Source of the DNA: Streptococcus sp. 'caviae'
GTDB lineage: Bacteria; Bacillota; Bacilli; Lactobacillales; Streptococcaceae
Reading direction: 5' to 3'
DNA length: 64,000 nucleotides
NCBI RefSeq assembly: GCF_001937065.1
Contig: NZ_MOWR01000006.1
Location: forward strand, 1-64,000
Shown here: one piece after another, positions 46,449 through 56,213 of the stretch
Position numbering within the stretch: the stretch's first letter is position 1
Layout of the letters: each line of letters opens with the position of its first letter
Program-made: the position numbers and the translations under genes
The notes under the pieces: generated by a model
The model's input: only the letters and a program-made list of their open reading frames with translations
The model's database searches: none
Told to the model about the DNA's origin: nothing

Positions 46449-46514
46449 ATGACAAACGGAAAAATTTTAGGCTTAGATATTAGAATAGAACCGATGGGAT
46501 GGAACATAAAATAA
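46449..46514 (+). pseudogene. 21-codon ORF resembling the N-terminus of a CRISPR1-type Cas9
   Basis: ATG 46449 with AAAAGGGAG upstream encodes MTNGKILGLDI, then R-I-E-P-M-G-W-N-I-K and TAA. From memory, Cas9 proteins of the S. thermophilus CRISPR1 type start MTNGKILGLDIGIASVG; the first 11 residues match that and not the cas9 downstream ([15 protein letters not shown]). After the RuvC-I aspartate (D11) homology fades. It is most simply the 5' remnant of a replaced cas9 gene, or a leader peptide. The stop touches the 3' end of the tracrRNA. Confidence 0.6.
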
Positions 46515-46601
46515 AAAACACCCGAATCGGGTGTCACTTTTTCAAGTTGAATACGGATAAACCTTATTTTAACTTGCTGTGTTGTTTCGAATAGTTCCAA
46601 C
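46512..46601 (-). ncRNA. tracrRNA
   Basis: The minus strand contains GGAACTATTCGAAACAACAC then AGCAAGTTAAAATAAGG, which is complementary to the CRISPR repeat (anti-repeat with one G-U pair plus the usual bulge), followed by the nexus, a CAACTTGAAAAAGTG hairpin, and a terminator ACACCCGA/TCGGGTGT with TTTTTT. The order and sequences match tracrRNAs of S. pyogenes and S. mutans. It base-pairs with pre-crRNA to allow RNase III processing and Cas9 loading. Length is about 90 nt, like the short S. pyogenes form. Confidence 0.95.
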
Positions 46602-46607
46602 ACACAT

Positions 46608-46636
46608 ATTGTACAATTTTTAGTTTTATTTTGCAA
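46608..46636 (-). promoter_or_regulatory. tracrRNA promoter
   Basis: Minus strand TTGCAA (46631-46636), 17-bp spacer and TACAAT (46608-46613), giving a start near 46601. The -10 lies in the self-complementary ATTGTACAAT. Confidence 0.85.
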
Positions 46637-46659
46637 GACATTTTTAAAAGGAGAAATTT

Positions 46660-49600
46660 ATGACAAAATCTTACTCTATTGGACTTGATATTGGAACAAA
46701 TTCTGTCGGCTGGGCTGTTATAACAGATGATTACAAAGTTCCATCTAAGAAGATGAAAATATTAGGAAATACTGGCAAAGATTATATTAAAAAGAATTTA
46801 CTTGGAGCTTTATTGTTTGATAGTGGGAATACTGCGGAAGACAGACGTCTGAAACGCACGGCTCGCCGCCGCTATACCCGCCGCAGAAATCGTCTTTTAT
46901 ATTTGCAAGACATTTTTTCGGAAGAAATGAATAAAGTGGATGAGGGTTTCTTTCGTCGGTTAGAAGATTCTTTCTATGTTCCTGAAGATAAAAGAGATGC
47001 AAAACATCCAATTTTTGGAACACTTGACGAAGAGAAGGCTTATCACAAGAAGTTTCCGACTATTTATCACTTGAGAAAACATTTAGCGGATTCTTCAGAA
47101 AGAGCTGATTTACGTCTGGTTTATCTAGCCTTGGCACATATCATTAAATATCGTGGACATTTTTTGTATGAAAATTTAGAAGAGAGTAATTCAGGAGTTC
47201 AAGAAGTGTTTGAAGATTTTGTCAAAATTTATGATAAAACCTTTGAAACGCATTTGAGTAAAATCACGGTTGAAGTTGAACCAATATTATCTGAAAAACT
47301 CAGTAAATCAGTTAAGAAAGAAAGGGTATTAAAATTATTTCCAGGAGAAAAATCTAATGGTCAATTCTCAGAGTTTTTGAAACTAATTGTTGGAAATAAA
47401 GCAGATTTTAAAAAGTATTTTGATTTGGAAGATAAGGCACCGTTACAATTTTCAAAAGATACTTTTGAAGAGGATCTAGAAACTCTGCTCTCGCAGATTG
47501 GAGATGACTATGCAGATCTTTTTGCGTCAGCTAAGAAACTCTATAATAGTATTCTTCTTTCAGGAATTTTAACAGTTACGGATAAAAGTACCAAAGCACC
47601 TCTGTCAGCCTCTATGATTAAGCGTTACGATGATCATCATTCAGATTTGGCCAGACTTAAATCATTTATTCGTCAACAATTACCGGATAGGTATAACGAA
47701 GTTTTTTCTGATGCTTCAAAAAATGGTTATGCGGCTTATATTGATGGAAAAACCAGTCAAGAAGATTTTTACAAATATTTGAAAAAATTATTGGAAAAGG
47801 TAGCTGGCGGTGCAGATTTCCTTGATAAAGTAGAACGTGAGGATTTTCTGAGAAAACAACGTACTTTTGATAATGGTTCTATTCCGCATCAGATTCATTT
47901 TCAAGAGATGCATGCCATCATTCGCAGACAGGCTGAATTCTATCCGTTTCTAGCAGAAAATCAGGATAAGATTGAGAAAATATTGACTTTCCGTATTCCT
48001 TACTATGTCGGTCCCTTAGCGCGAGGAAATAGTGATTTTGCTTGGTTAAGCCGGAAATCAAATGAAAAAATTACACCTTGGAATTTTGATGATATTGTTG
48101 ATAAGGAATCTTCTGCTGAAGCTTTTATCAATCGCATGACCAATCATGATTTGTATTTGCCAGATCAAAAAGTTCTTCCTAAGCACAGTTTATTATACGA
48201 GAAATTCACTGTTTACAATGAATTAACAAAGGTTAAATATAAGACAGAGCAAGGGAAAACATCATTTTTTGATGCCAATATGAAGCAAGAAATCTTTGAT
48301 GGTGTATTTAAGGCTTATCGAAAAGTAACTAAAGATAAATTGATGAATTTCCTTGAAAAAGAATTTGATGAGTTCCGTATTGTTGATTTAACAGGTCTGG
48401 ATAAAGAAAATAAAGCATTTAATGCCTCTTATGGAACTTATCATGACTTGCGTAAAATTTTAGATAAGGATTTTCTCGATAATCCGAAGAATGAACAGGT
48501 TTTAGAAGATATTGTACTGACCTTAACGCTATTTGAAGATAGAGAAATGATTCGGAAACGTCTAGAAAATTACAGTGATTTACTGACCAAAGAACAAGTA
48601 AAAAAACTGGAAAGACGTCATTATACTGGATGGGGACGTCTTTCAGCTAAGTTAATTCACGGTATTCGAAACAAAGAAAGCAGAAAAACAATTCTTGATT
48701 ATCTCATTGATGATGGCAATAGCAATCGTAACTTTATGCAGCTGATTAACGACGATGCTCTTTCTTTCAAAGAAGAAATTGCTAAGGCACAGGTTATCGG
48801 AGATGCAGATGATTTAAATCAAGCTGTCAGTGATATTGCTGGCAGCCCTGCGATTAAAAAGGGAATTTTACAAAGTATTAAGATTGTTGATGAATTGGTC
48901 AAAATAATGGGGCACACCCCTGAAAATATCGTGGTTGAAATGGCGCGTGAAAATCAATTTACGAATTATGGTAGACGTAACTCACAACAGCGTCTAAAAG
49001 GCTTAACAGATTCTATTAAAGAATTAGGAAGTCAAATTCTTAAAGAACATCCGGTTGATAATACCCAGTTACAAAATGACAGATTGTTCCTGTATTATTT
49101 ACAAAATGGCAGAGATATGTACACTGGGGAAGAATTGGACCTTGATTATCTGAGTCAATATGATATCGACCATATTATTCCGCAGGCTTTTATCAAAGAT
49201 AATTCCATTGATAACCGTGTGTTGACACGTTCTGACAAAAATAGAGGTAAATCTGATGATGTACCAAGTGAAGAAGTTGTTCATAAAATGAAACTATTCT
49301 GGAGTAAACTTCTCTCTGCCAAACTCATCACACAACGTAAATTCGATAATTTAAGCAAGGCAGAACGAGGTGGCTTGACTGATGATGATAAAGCTGGTTT
49401 TATTAAGCGTCAGCTAGTTGAGACGAGACAAATTACCAAACATGTAGCACGTATCCTTGATGAACGTTTCAATACAAAATTAGACGAAAATAATAAGAAA
49501 ATTCGTCAAGTAAAAATTGTGACTTTGAAATCAAATCTCGTTTCTAATTTCCGTAAAGAATTTGAACTCTACAAAGTGCGTGAAATTAATGATTACCATC

Positions 49601-50690
49601 ATGCGCATGATGCTTATTTAAATGCAATTGTAGGAAAAGCTTTACTAGGTGTTTATCCACAGTTAGAGCCTGAATTTGTCTATGGTGAATATCCTCATTT
49701 TCATGGACATAAAGAAAATAAAGCAACTGCTAAGAAATTTTTCTATTCAAATATTATGAATTTCTTTAAAAAAGATGGTGTCCGTACCGATGAAAATGGT
49801 GAGATTATTTGGAAAAAAGATGAGCATATTTCTAATATAAAAAAAGTGCTTTCCTACCCGCAAGTTAATATTGTAAAGAAAACGGAAGTGCAGACGGGGG
49901 GATTTTCAAAAGAATCTATTTTACAAAAAGGTAATTCTGATAAACTTATTCCTCGAAAAACAAAAAAATTTTACTGGGATACAAAGAAATATGGTGGATT
50001 TGACAGCCCAATTGTTGCCTATTCCGTTTTAGTTATTGCTGATATTGAAAAAGGTAAATCTAAGAAGTTGAAAACAGTCAAGGACTTGGTTGGTATAACC
50101 ATTATGGAAAAGGTTGCTTTTGAAAAAAATCCAGTTGCTTTTCTTGAACGTAAAGGCTATCGAAATATTCAAGAAGAAAATATTATCAAGTTACCGAAAT
50201 ATAGTTTATTTGAACTGGAAAATGGGCGGAGAAGGTTGCTAGCAAGTGCTAGAGAACTACAAAAAGGAAATGAAATCGTTTTGCCGTATCACTTAGTAGT
50301 GTTACTTTATCATGCTAAAAATATCCATAAAGTTGATGAGCCGGAACACTTAAATCATGTTGAAAAACATAGAGATGGATTTAAAGAATTGTTAGATATT
50401 GTATCAAACTTTTCTAAAAAGTATACTTTGGCAGAAGGAAATTTAGGAAAGGTAGAGGAATTATATGCACAAAATAGTAGTAAAGATATTAATAAGCTGG
50501 CAAGTTCATTTATCAACTTATTAACATTTACTGCTATCGGAGCACCAGCTGCTTTTAAATTTTTTGATAGCAATATTGATCGAAAACGTTATACATCAAC
50601 TGCTGAAATTCTCAACGCCACCCTCATCCACCAATCTATCACTGGTCTTTACGAAACGCGGACTGACCTTAGTAAATCAGGAGGAGACTG

Positions 50691-50691
<1 letters not shown>
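46660..50691 (+). CDS. cas9: CRISPR-associated endonuclease Cas9 (type II-A)
   Basis: 1343 residues. RuvC-I aspartate D10 in [11 protein letters not shown], arginine-rich bridge helix [19 protein letters not shown], recognition lobe, Ruv[16 protein letters not shown] motif YDIDHIIPQ with H838, Ruv[14 protein letters not shown] ending in D984, and a PAM-interacting domain with DRKRYTS (R1308, R1310), the arginines that read NGG in SpCas9. All nuclease residues are present. The C-terminal third is nearly S. mutans Cas9-like. RBS AAAAGGAG. It overlaps cas1 by 1 nt. Confidence 0.98.
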
Positions 50692-52553
<1,862 letters not shown>

Positions 52554-52561
52554 ATACGAAT

Positions 52562-52604
52562 AATAATAAGACAGTTCCTAAATGAGAACTGTCTTTTATT
52601 ATTA
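52562..52604. terminator. Cas operon terminator
   Basis: AATAATAAGACAGTTC pairs with GAACTGTCTTTTATTATT around a short loop; T-rich on the plus strand and A-rich upstream. Confidence 0.8.
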
Positions 52605-52605
52605 A

Positions 52606-52634
52606 TTGACAAATACGTATAATGCGTATAAAAT
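52606..52634 (+). promoter_or_regulatory. hicAB promoter
   Basis: Consensus TTGACA (52606-52611), 17-bp spacer and TAAAAT (52629-52634). It shows that the TTG at 52606 is part of the -35 and not a start codon. Confidence 0.8.
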
Positions 52635-52653
52635 AAGAAATGAGGTTATCGGT

Positions 52654-52845
52654 TTGCCCTTGACTGGAAAAGAGTTGGCCAAACTGGCTGTAAAAAATGG
52701 ATGGAAAGAAGTTAGAGTGAAAGGAAGCCATCATCATTTTAAGAAAGATGGCCTGCCTTATATTGTGACAATTCCGATTCATGGGAATCAATCGGTTAAA
52801 ACTGGCCTTGAAAAGAAAATTTTAAAGGATCTAGGATTACTATGA
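52654..52845 (+). CDS. hicA: HicA-family mRNA interferase toxin
   Basis: 63 residues: LPLTGKELAKLAVKNGW, EVRVKGSHHHFKK, TIPIHGNQSVKTG, KKILKDLGL. This is the small dsRBD-like HicA fold; the conserved catalytic histidine lies in GSHHHF. The start is TTG at 52654 with GAGG just upstream, since the promoter lies over the longer in-frame TTG. HicA cleaves mRNA when not bound by HicB. The active residues look intact, so the toxin is probably functional. Confidence 0.88.
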   Translation: MPLTGKELAKLAVKNGWKEVRVKGSHHHFKKDGLPYIVTIPIHGNQSVKTGLEKKILKDLGLL

Positions 52846-52861
52846 TAGAGGAGGAATTCTT

Positions 52862-53239
52862 ATGTTGAAAACATATCCAGCAATTTTTCATAAGGAAGAA
52901 GAAGGGTACTGGGTTGAATTTCCTGAATTTGGCGGAGGTACGCAAGGGAAGGATTTAGAAGAGGCCATGAAACATGCGCGTCAAATGCTGGAAAGTGTAT
53001 TGGCATCTTATCTGGACGAGGGAATGCAACTGCCTGCTCCAAGCGATATTCGTAAACTATCTGCAGAGGATGGTTTTGTTAGCCTGATTCAGGCTGATCC
53101 CAGTCCTTACCTTAGAAATAATAAAGCTATCCGAAAAAATGTAACAGTTCCTGAATGGCTGGTGCGATTGGCAGATCGCAATCAAGTGAATTATTCTGAA
53201 GTGCTGACCAAGGCTTTAGAAAAGAAACTGCAATTGTGA
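52862..53239 (+). CDS. hicB: HicB-family antitoxin
   Basis: 125 residues. The N-terminal partial RNase H-like domain reads YPAIFHKEEEGYWVEFPEF, GTQGKDLEEAMKHARQML; the C-terminal part (NVTVPEWLVRLADRNQVNYSEVLTKALEKKL) is a ribbon-helix-helix DNA-binding domain. It binds and blocks HicA and represses the operon. GAGGAGG precedes the start; it lies 16 nt after hicA. It ends with a terminator that overlaps the CRISPR array promoter. Confidence 0.9.
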   Translation: MLKTYPAIFHKEEEGYWVEFPEFGGGTQGKDLEEAMKHARQMLESVLASYLDEGMQLPAPSDIRKLSAEDGFVSLIQADPSPYLRNNKAIRKNVTVPEWLVRLADRNQVNYSEVLTKALEKKLQL

Positions 53240-53247
53240 AATAGTTG

Positions 53248-53283
53248 AAAGTGCTAGAAAGATTGATTTCTAGCGCTTTTTGA
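53248..53283 (+). terminator. hicAB terminator
   Basis: AAAGTGCTAGAAA (53248-53260) pairs with TTTCTAGCGCTTTT (53267-53280, one G-T pair), followed by T. Confidence 0.8.
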
Positions 53284-53291
53284 GGTATAAT
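53263..53291 (+). promoter_or_regulatory. Pre-crRNA promoter
   Basis: TTGATT (53263-53268), 17-bp spacer and TATAAT (53286-53291). The -35 lies inside the hicAB terminator hairpin. Confidence 0.7.
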
Positions 53292-53393
53292 ATAAATAAT
53301 TAAAACGTTTAAAAAGGAATCATTTTGAAACTGAAATCTGGCTGAGATGAATGGCGCGATTACGAAATTTCGAGACGAAAATTGGTCCACGAG
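53292..53393 (+). promoter_or_regulatory. CRISPR leader
   Basis: The leader holds GCTGAGATGAATGGCGCGAT (53341-53360), which is recalled as conserved in S. pyogenes-type II-A leaders, a CGAAATTTCG palindrome at 53363-53372, and ends CCACGAG directly before the first repeat, like the S. pyogenes leader anchor CTACGAG. New spacers are inserted here. Confidence 0.75.
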
Positions 53394-54353
53394 GTTTTAG
53401 AGCTGTGTTGTTTCGAATGGTTCCAAAACTTAGCATTTTTTTGCAACTCTTGGATAAGTGTTTTAGAGCTGTGTTGTTTCGAATGGTTCCAAAACTTCTG
53501 GCTTGTCAACAACAGGATAAGTGTTGTTTTAGAGCTGTGTTGTTTCGAATGGTTCCAAAACAGCACACTAGATGATGTATCTGACGGACTGGTTTTAGAG
53601 CTGTGTTGTTTCGAATGGTTCCAAAACATGTTCATCTGCCGTCCATTGTATGCTTCCGTTTTAGAGCTGTGTTGTTTCGAATGGTTCCAAAACCCGGTTT
53701 CATCTGCGTACTTGATATAAAACGTTTTAGAGCTGTGTTGTTTCGAATGGTTCCAAAACTACGGAAGCGCACCAACTTTTAATTGACTAGTTTTAGAGCT
53801 GTGTTGTTTCGAATGGTTCCAAAACCACTCGGTGAGTTTGCAACGCTTGATAAGTGTTTTAGAGCTGTGTTGTTTCGAATGGTTCCAAAACCCGTCATCA
53901 AGACCGTTTACTGTGATGGTTGTTTTAGAGCTGTGTTGTTTCGAATGGTTCCAAAACGAAACAGCGCTTTTTGACACAGGTTATGCAGTTTTAGAGCTGT
54001 GTTGTTTCGAATGGTTCCAAAACTCTCCGAAATTAAGACTTTCCCCCGTCTTCGTTTTAGAGCTGTGTTGTTTCGAATGGTTCCAAAACAGCTTTTGATG
54101 CAAAAAAACACCTATTCATGTTTTAGAGCTGTGTTGTTTCGAATGGTTCCAAAACTTGTGTGCATTTATATTTGTTAGCTACAACGTTTTAGAGCTGTGT
54201 TGTTTCGAATGGTTCCAAAACTATGGATAAGAGAGATGCGGATATGTTGGCGTTTTAGAGCTGTGTTGTTTCGAATGGTTCCAAAACACCCAGACTATGT
54301 AACAGCTCAGCCAGAGGGTTTTAGAGCTGTGTTGTTTCGAATGGTTCCAAAAT
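53394..54353 (+). CRISPR. Type II-A CRISPR array: 15 repeats, 14 spacers
   Basis: 36-bp repeats start GTTTTAGAGCTGTGTTGTTT and end CGAATGGTTCCAAAAC; starts are 53394, 53460, 53526, 53592 and every 66 bp to 54318. All 14 spacers are exactly 30 bp. Repeats 1-14 are identical; the last (54318-54353) ends in T instead of C, marking the leader-distal end. Open frames across the array merely translate repeats. The repeat pairs with the tracrRNA anti-repeat. Confidence 0.98.
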
Positions 54354-54411
54354 CTAAATTTGAAATTGATTTGTTGATTTATAACCTTTTAGGTTAGATC
54401 TGTGATAGGGG

Positions 54412-54436
54412 GAGAATCTACAGATTCTCTTTTTTA
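54412..54436 (+). terminator. Pre-crRNA terminator
   Basis: GAGAATCT (54412-54419) and AGATTCTC (54422-54429), followed by six T, 59 bp after the last repeat. Confidence 0.75.
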
Positions 54437-54444
54437 GTTTTGTT

Positions 54445-54476
54445 ATTAAAAAACTGCAGCGGGTTCGCTGCAGTTT
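54445..54476 (-). terminator. irvR terminator
   Basis: AAACTGCAGC (54451-54460) and GCTGCAGTTT (54467-54476); on the minus strand it is followed by TTTTTTAATAAC. A second hairpin, ACCACCCGC/GCGGGTGGT (54526-54546), lies closer to the irvR stop. Confidence 0.75.
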
Positions 54477-54563
54477 CCATTATATAGCTTTCAGTCCGTT
54501 TCGCGTCCTTTGGTGCGAAACAAATACCACCCGCTATGCGGGTGGTTGTTAGACATGATAGTG

Positions 54564-55457
54564 TCAGGTGATAACAGTACCGATAATTTCTATGTCGTCA
54601 TCTTCTTGCAAAATAATATCGTCATAATGAGGATTGAGCGAAATCAGCCTGATCTCATGGTCTTTTTTGTATAGTTTTTTGAGATAAGCTTCATTGTTGA
54701 CAATGACAACGATAAATTGACCGTGGTAAATTTCCTGTGTTTTCTTTACAAAGATAACTTCACCGTTATAAAACAGAGGTTCCATACTGTTGCCGTTGAC
54801 CCTGAGAGCAAGATCGTGTTTAGGAATAGGTGCCGGATACTCGATGGTCTCTGGCTTTTCATGGCCAACCCAAGTACCGGTGCCAGCTGAGACCTCACCA
54901 TAAAGCACGATCGATTTATAACTGTGCCCCAAGGCTTGGTAGAGATCCTTGGCTTTTTTGATATTGTCCAAATGAATAGTATCCTGATGTTTTTGTTCAT
55001 CCGTAATAAATTTATCGACAATTTCTTGATACTTAGCACCGCCGCCAACACCTGAACCTTGGCTGTCTGCCAAGTGTTTTTGAGCAGCTAATCCTGTAGC
55101 TTGCTTTTGATCAGCCAGCTGCCGCTTGCCGAAATCAAGGAGTTTTTGCTGCCTTGTACTGTCCAGCTGCCGAGCTGTGTAAGTAATTTGTTCAAGCACA
55201 GAAGAGCTGGATCTTTTAGAAAACCTTGGATCAATATCAGATTTCTGCAAGCCAAAATAATCCGCAATCTTTTGAATATTCCCGGCTTTTGGCAGTGTCC
55301 GCCCTTTGACGTATTCATTGAGACTGCTTTTAGGAATATTGAGAACAGATGCCAGCTGAGATTGCTTCATGCCGCTTTCTGTCAGCAGGCGCTGGATATT
55401 GGAGGAGATCACTTTCATGTCTTCTAAATCTTGTGGTGTTAATTTTCCGCGTCCCAT
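54564..55457 (-). CDS. irvR: LexA/CI-like self-cleaving repressor IrvR
   Basis: 297 residues. XRE helix-turn-helix about 18-70 (QLASVLNIPKSSLNEYVKGRTLP), a helical linker, and an S24 peptidase domain from about 185. The likely cleavage bond is A191-G192 (GEVSAGTG); serine nucleophile S224 in VNGNSMEPLF; lysine base K260/K261 in AYLKKLYK. In S. mutans IrvR represses the divergent irvA and is inactivated by self-cleavage. Position and orientation beside irvA and gbpC match that system. Confidence 0.88.
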   Translation of the reverse strand: MGRGKLTPQDLEDMKVISSNIQRLLTESGMKQSQLASVLNIPKSSLNEYVKGRTLPKAGNIQKIADYFGLQKSDIDPRFSKRSSSSVLEQITYTARQLDSTRQQKLLDFGKRQLADQKQATGLAAQKHLADSQGSGVGGGAKYQEIVDKFITDEQKHQDTIHLDNIKKAKDLYQALGHSYKSIVLYGEVSAGTGTWVGHEKPETIEYPAPIPKHDLALRVNGNSMEPLFYNGEVIFVKKTQEIYHGQFIVVIVNNEAYLKKLYKKDHEIRLISLNPHYDDIILQEDDDIEIIGTVIT

Positions 55458-55489
55458 ATTTCACCTTCTTTAGAAAAAATACTATTTAC

Positions 55490-55518
55490 ATAATACCGCT
55501 TTCAACCGCAAAAGTAAA
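55490..55518 (-). promoter_or_regulatory. irvR promoter
   Basis: Minus strand TTTACT (55513-55518), 17-bp spacer, TATTAT (55490-55495). Confidence 0.65.
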
Positions 55519-55534
55519 TAAAAAAAGCAAAGGC

Positions 55535-55563
55535 TTGACTTTCGTTTTAAAACGAATTATAAT
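55535..55563 (+). promoter_or_regulatory. irvA promoter with an operator in the spacer
   Basis: TTGACT (55535-55540), 17-bp spacer and TATAAT (55558-55563). The spacer is filled by the 16-bp perfect palindrome TTCGTTTTAAAACGAA (55541-55556), the best candidate IrvR operator. Confidence 0.75.
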
Positions 55564-55569
55564 GTTCCT

Positions 55570-55783
55570 ATTAAAAATAGTTTTCATTGGGGCCAAGTTT
55601 TGACGATATAAAATCTTCACCTCAGCATTATTTCAAAATTTCAAAATCTTTGTTTCCGTCAAAACGGCTGACTGGTTTCCCTTTTTCTAAGTCAGTCCCC
55701 CATCTGAAAGTCAAGAGCGTTACTGTAACGCTGCTATTTTTGACCATGCTCCTAAAATCGGGCTGTATGGGAATGTTGGTGAG
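55570..55783 (+). other. Long irvA 5' leader
   Basis: About 210 nt between the predicted start and irvA. It contains AGCGTTAC-T-GTAACGCT (55716-55732), a perfect 8-bp hairpin or second operator, and a GGCTGACT/AGTCAGTCC helix around 55663-55697. In S. mutans the irvA mRNA itself acts on gbpC mRNA, so a long leader is meaningful. Confidence 0.6.
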
Positions 55784-56047
55784 ATGAAAGGGGATGGAAC
55801 AGTGGAGAAGTTGACATTGCGCGCTCTCAGAGTGAACTATAGTTTAAGTCCTAAAGAGGTGGCTGATTGTCTGGGCATTGAACAACAAACTCTGCTGAAG
55901 TATGAAAATGATAGCTCGGATATCCCCATTCATCTGGCTAACGCTTTGGCTGATTATTATGATGTCAATCTGGATTCTGTTTTTTTAGGTCCGGAATCCG
56001 ATTTAAAACAGAAATTTAAAGAACGTAAGCTTAGAAATGTTCATTAG
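55784..56047 (+). CDS. irvA: XRE-family regulator IrvA
   Basis: 87 residues, or 81 if translation begins at GTG 55802, which has AAAGGGG upstream. A single helix-turn-helix (about 15-60, LSPKEVADCLGIEQQTLLKYEND) and an acidic/basic tail ending LKQKFKERKLRNVH. In S. mutans the irvA transcript protects gbpC mRNA from RNase J2 and promotes dextran-dependent aggregation; the protein also has regulatory roles. It is divergent from irvR and upstream of gbpC. Confidence 0.85.
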   Translation: MKGDGTVEKLTLRALRVNYSLSPKEVADCLGIEQQTLLKYENDSSDIPIHLANALADYYDVNLDSVFLGPESDLKQKFKERKLRNVH

Positions 56048-56138
56048 GCTGTGTGTTTTAAAGTTTAGAATTATCTCATCTTTATCATGCAAGTATATGT
56101 GTAATTTTCAGAAAATGTTAATTTTATGGTTAAAATGC

Positions 56139-56166
56139 TTGAAAATACATTTTATCTTGTTATAAT
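56139..56166 (+). promoter_or_regulatory. gbpC promoter
   Basis: TTGAAA (56139-56144), 16-bp spacer and TATAAT (56161-56166). RBS AAGGAAGG lies before ATG 56214. Confidence 0.75.
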
Positions 56167-56213
56167 GAAGTTGTATTTTATAATTAGAATCAATACAATA
56201 AGGAAGGTTTTTT

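Larger units (their letters stand above)
46436..46659 (+). other. Cas9 mRNA leader containing antisense tracrRNA
   Basis: Between the cas promoter and cas9 the plus strand holds an RBS (AAAGGGAG), the 21-codon ORF, the complement of the whole tracrRNA, and the cas9 RBS AAAAGGAG at 46646-46653. A transcript from the cas promoter would be fully complementary to tracrRNA. Confidence 0.65.

Noticed and set aside
46424-46636. 70-codon minus-strand frame over the tracrRNA
   Set aside because: It is the tracrRNA gene itself read as protein; the RNA's promoter, anti-repeat and terminator explain the sequence.
52606-52653. TTG at 52606 as the hicA start
   Set aside because: This TTG is the start of a consensus -35 (TTGACA) with a well-spaced -10, so the transcript starts downstream; TTG 52654 has an RBS and fits the HicA length.
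53351-54397. Open reading frames of 63-112 codons across the CRISPR array on both strands
   Set aside because: They repeat FRAVLFRMVPK, ELCCFEWFQN or FWNHSKQHSSKT at 22-codon intervals, which is only the translation of the 36-bp repeat in a 66-bp period.
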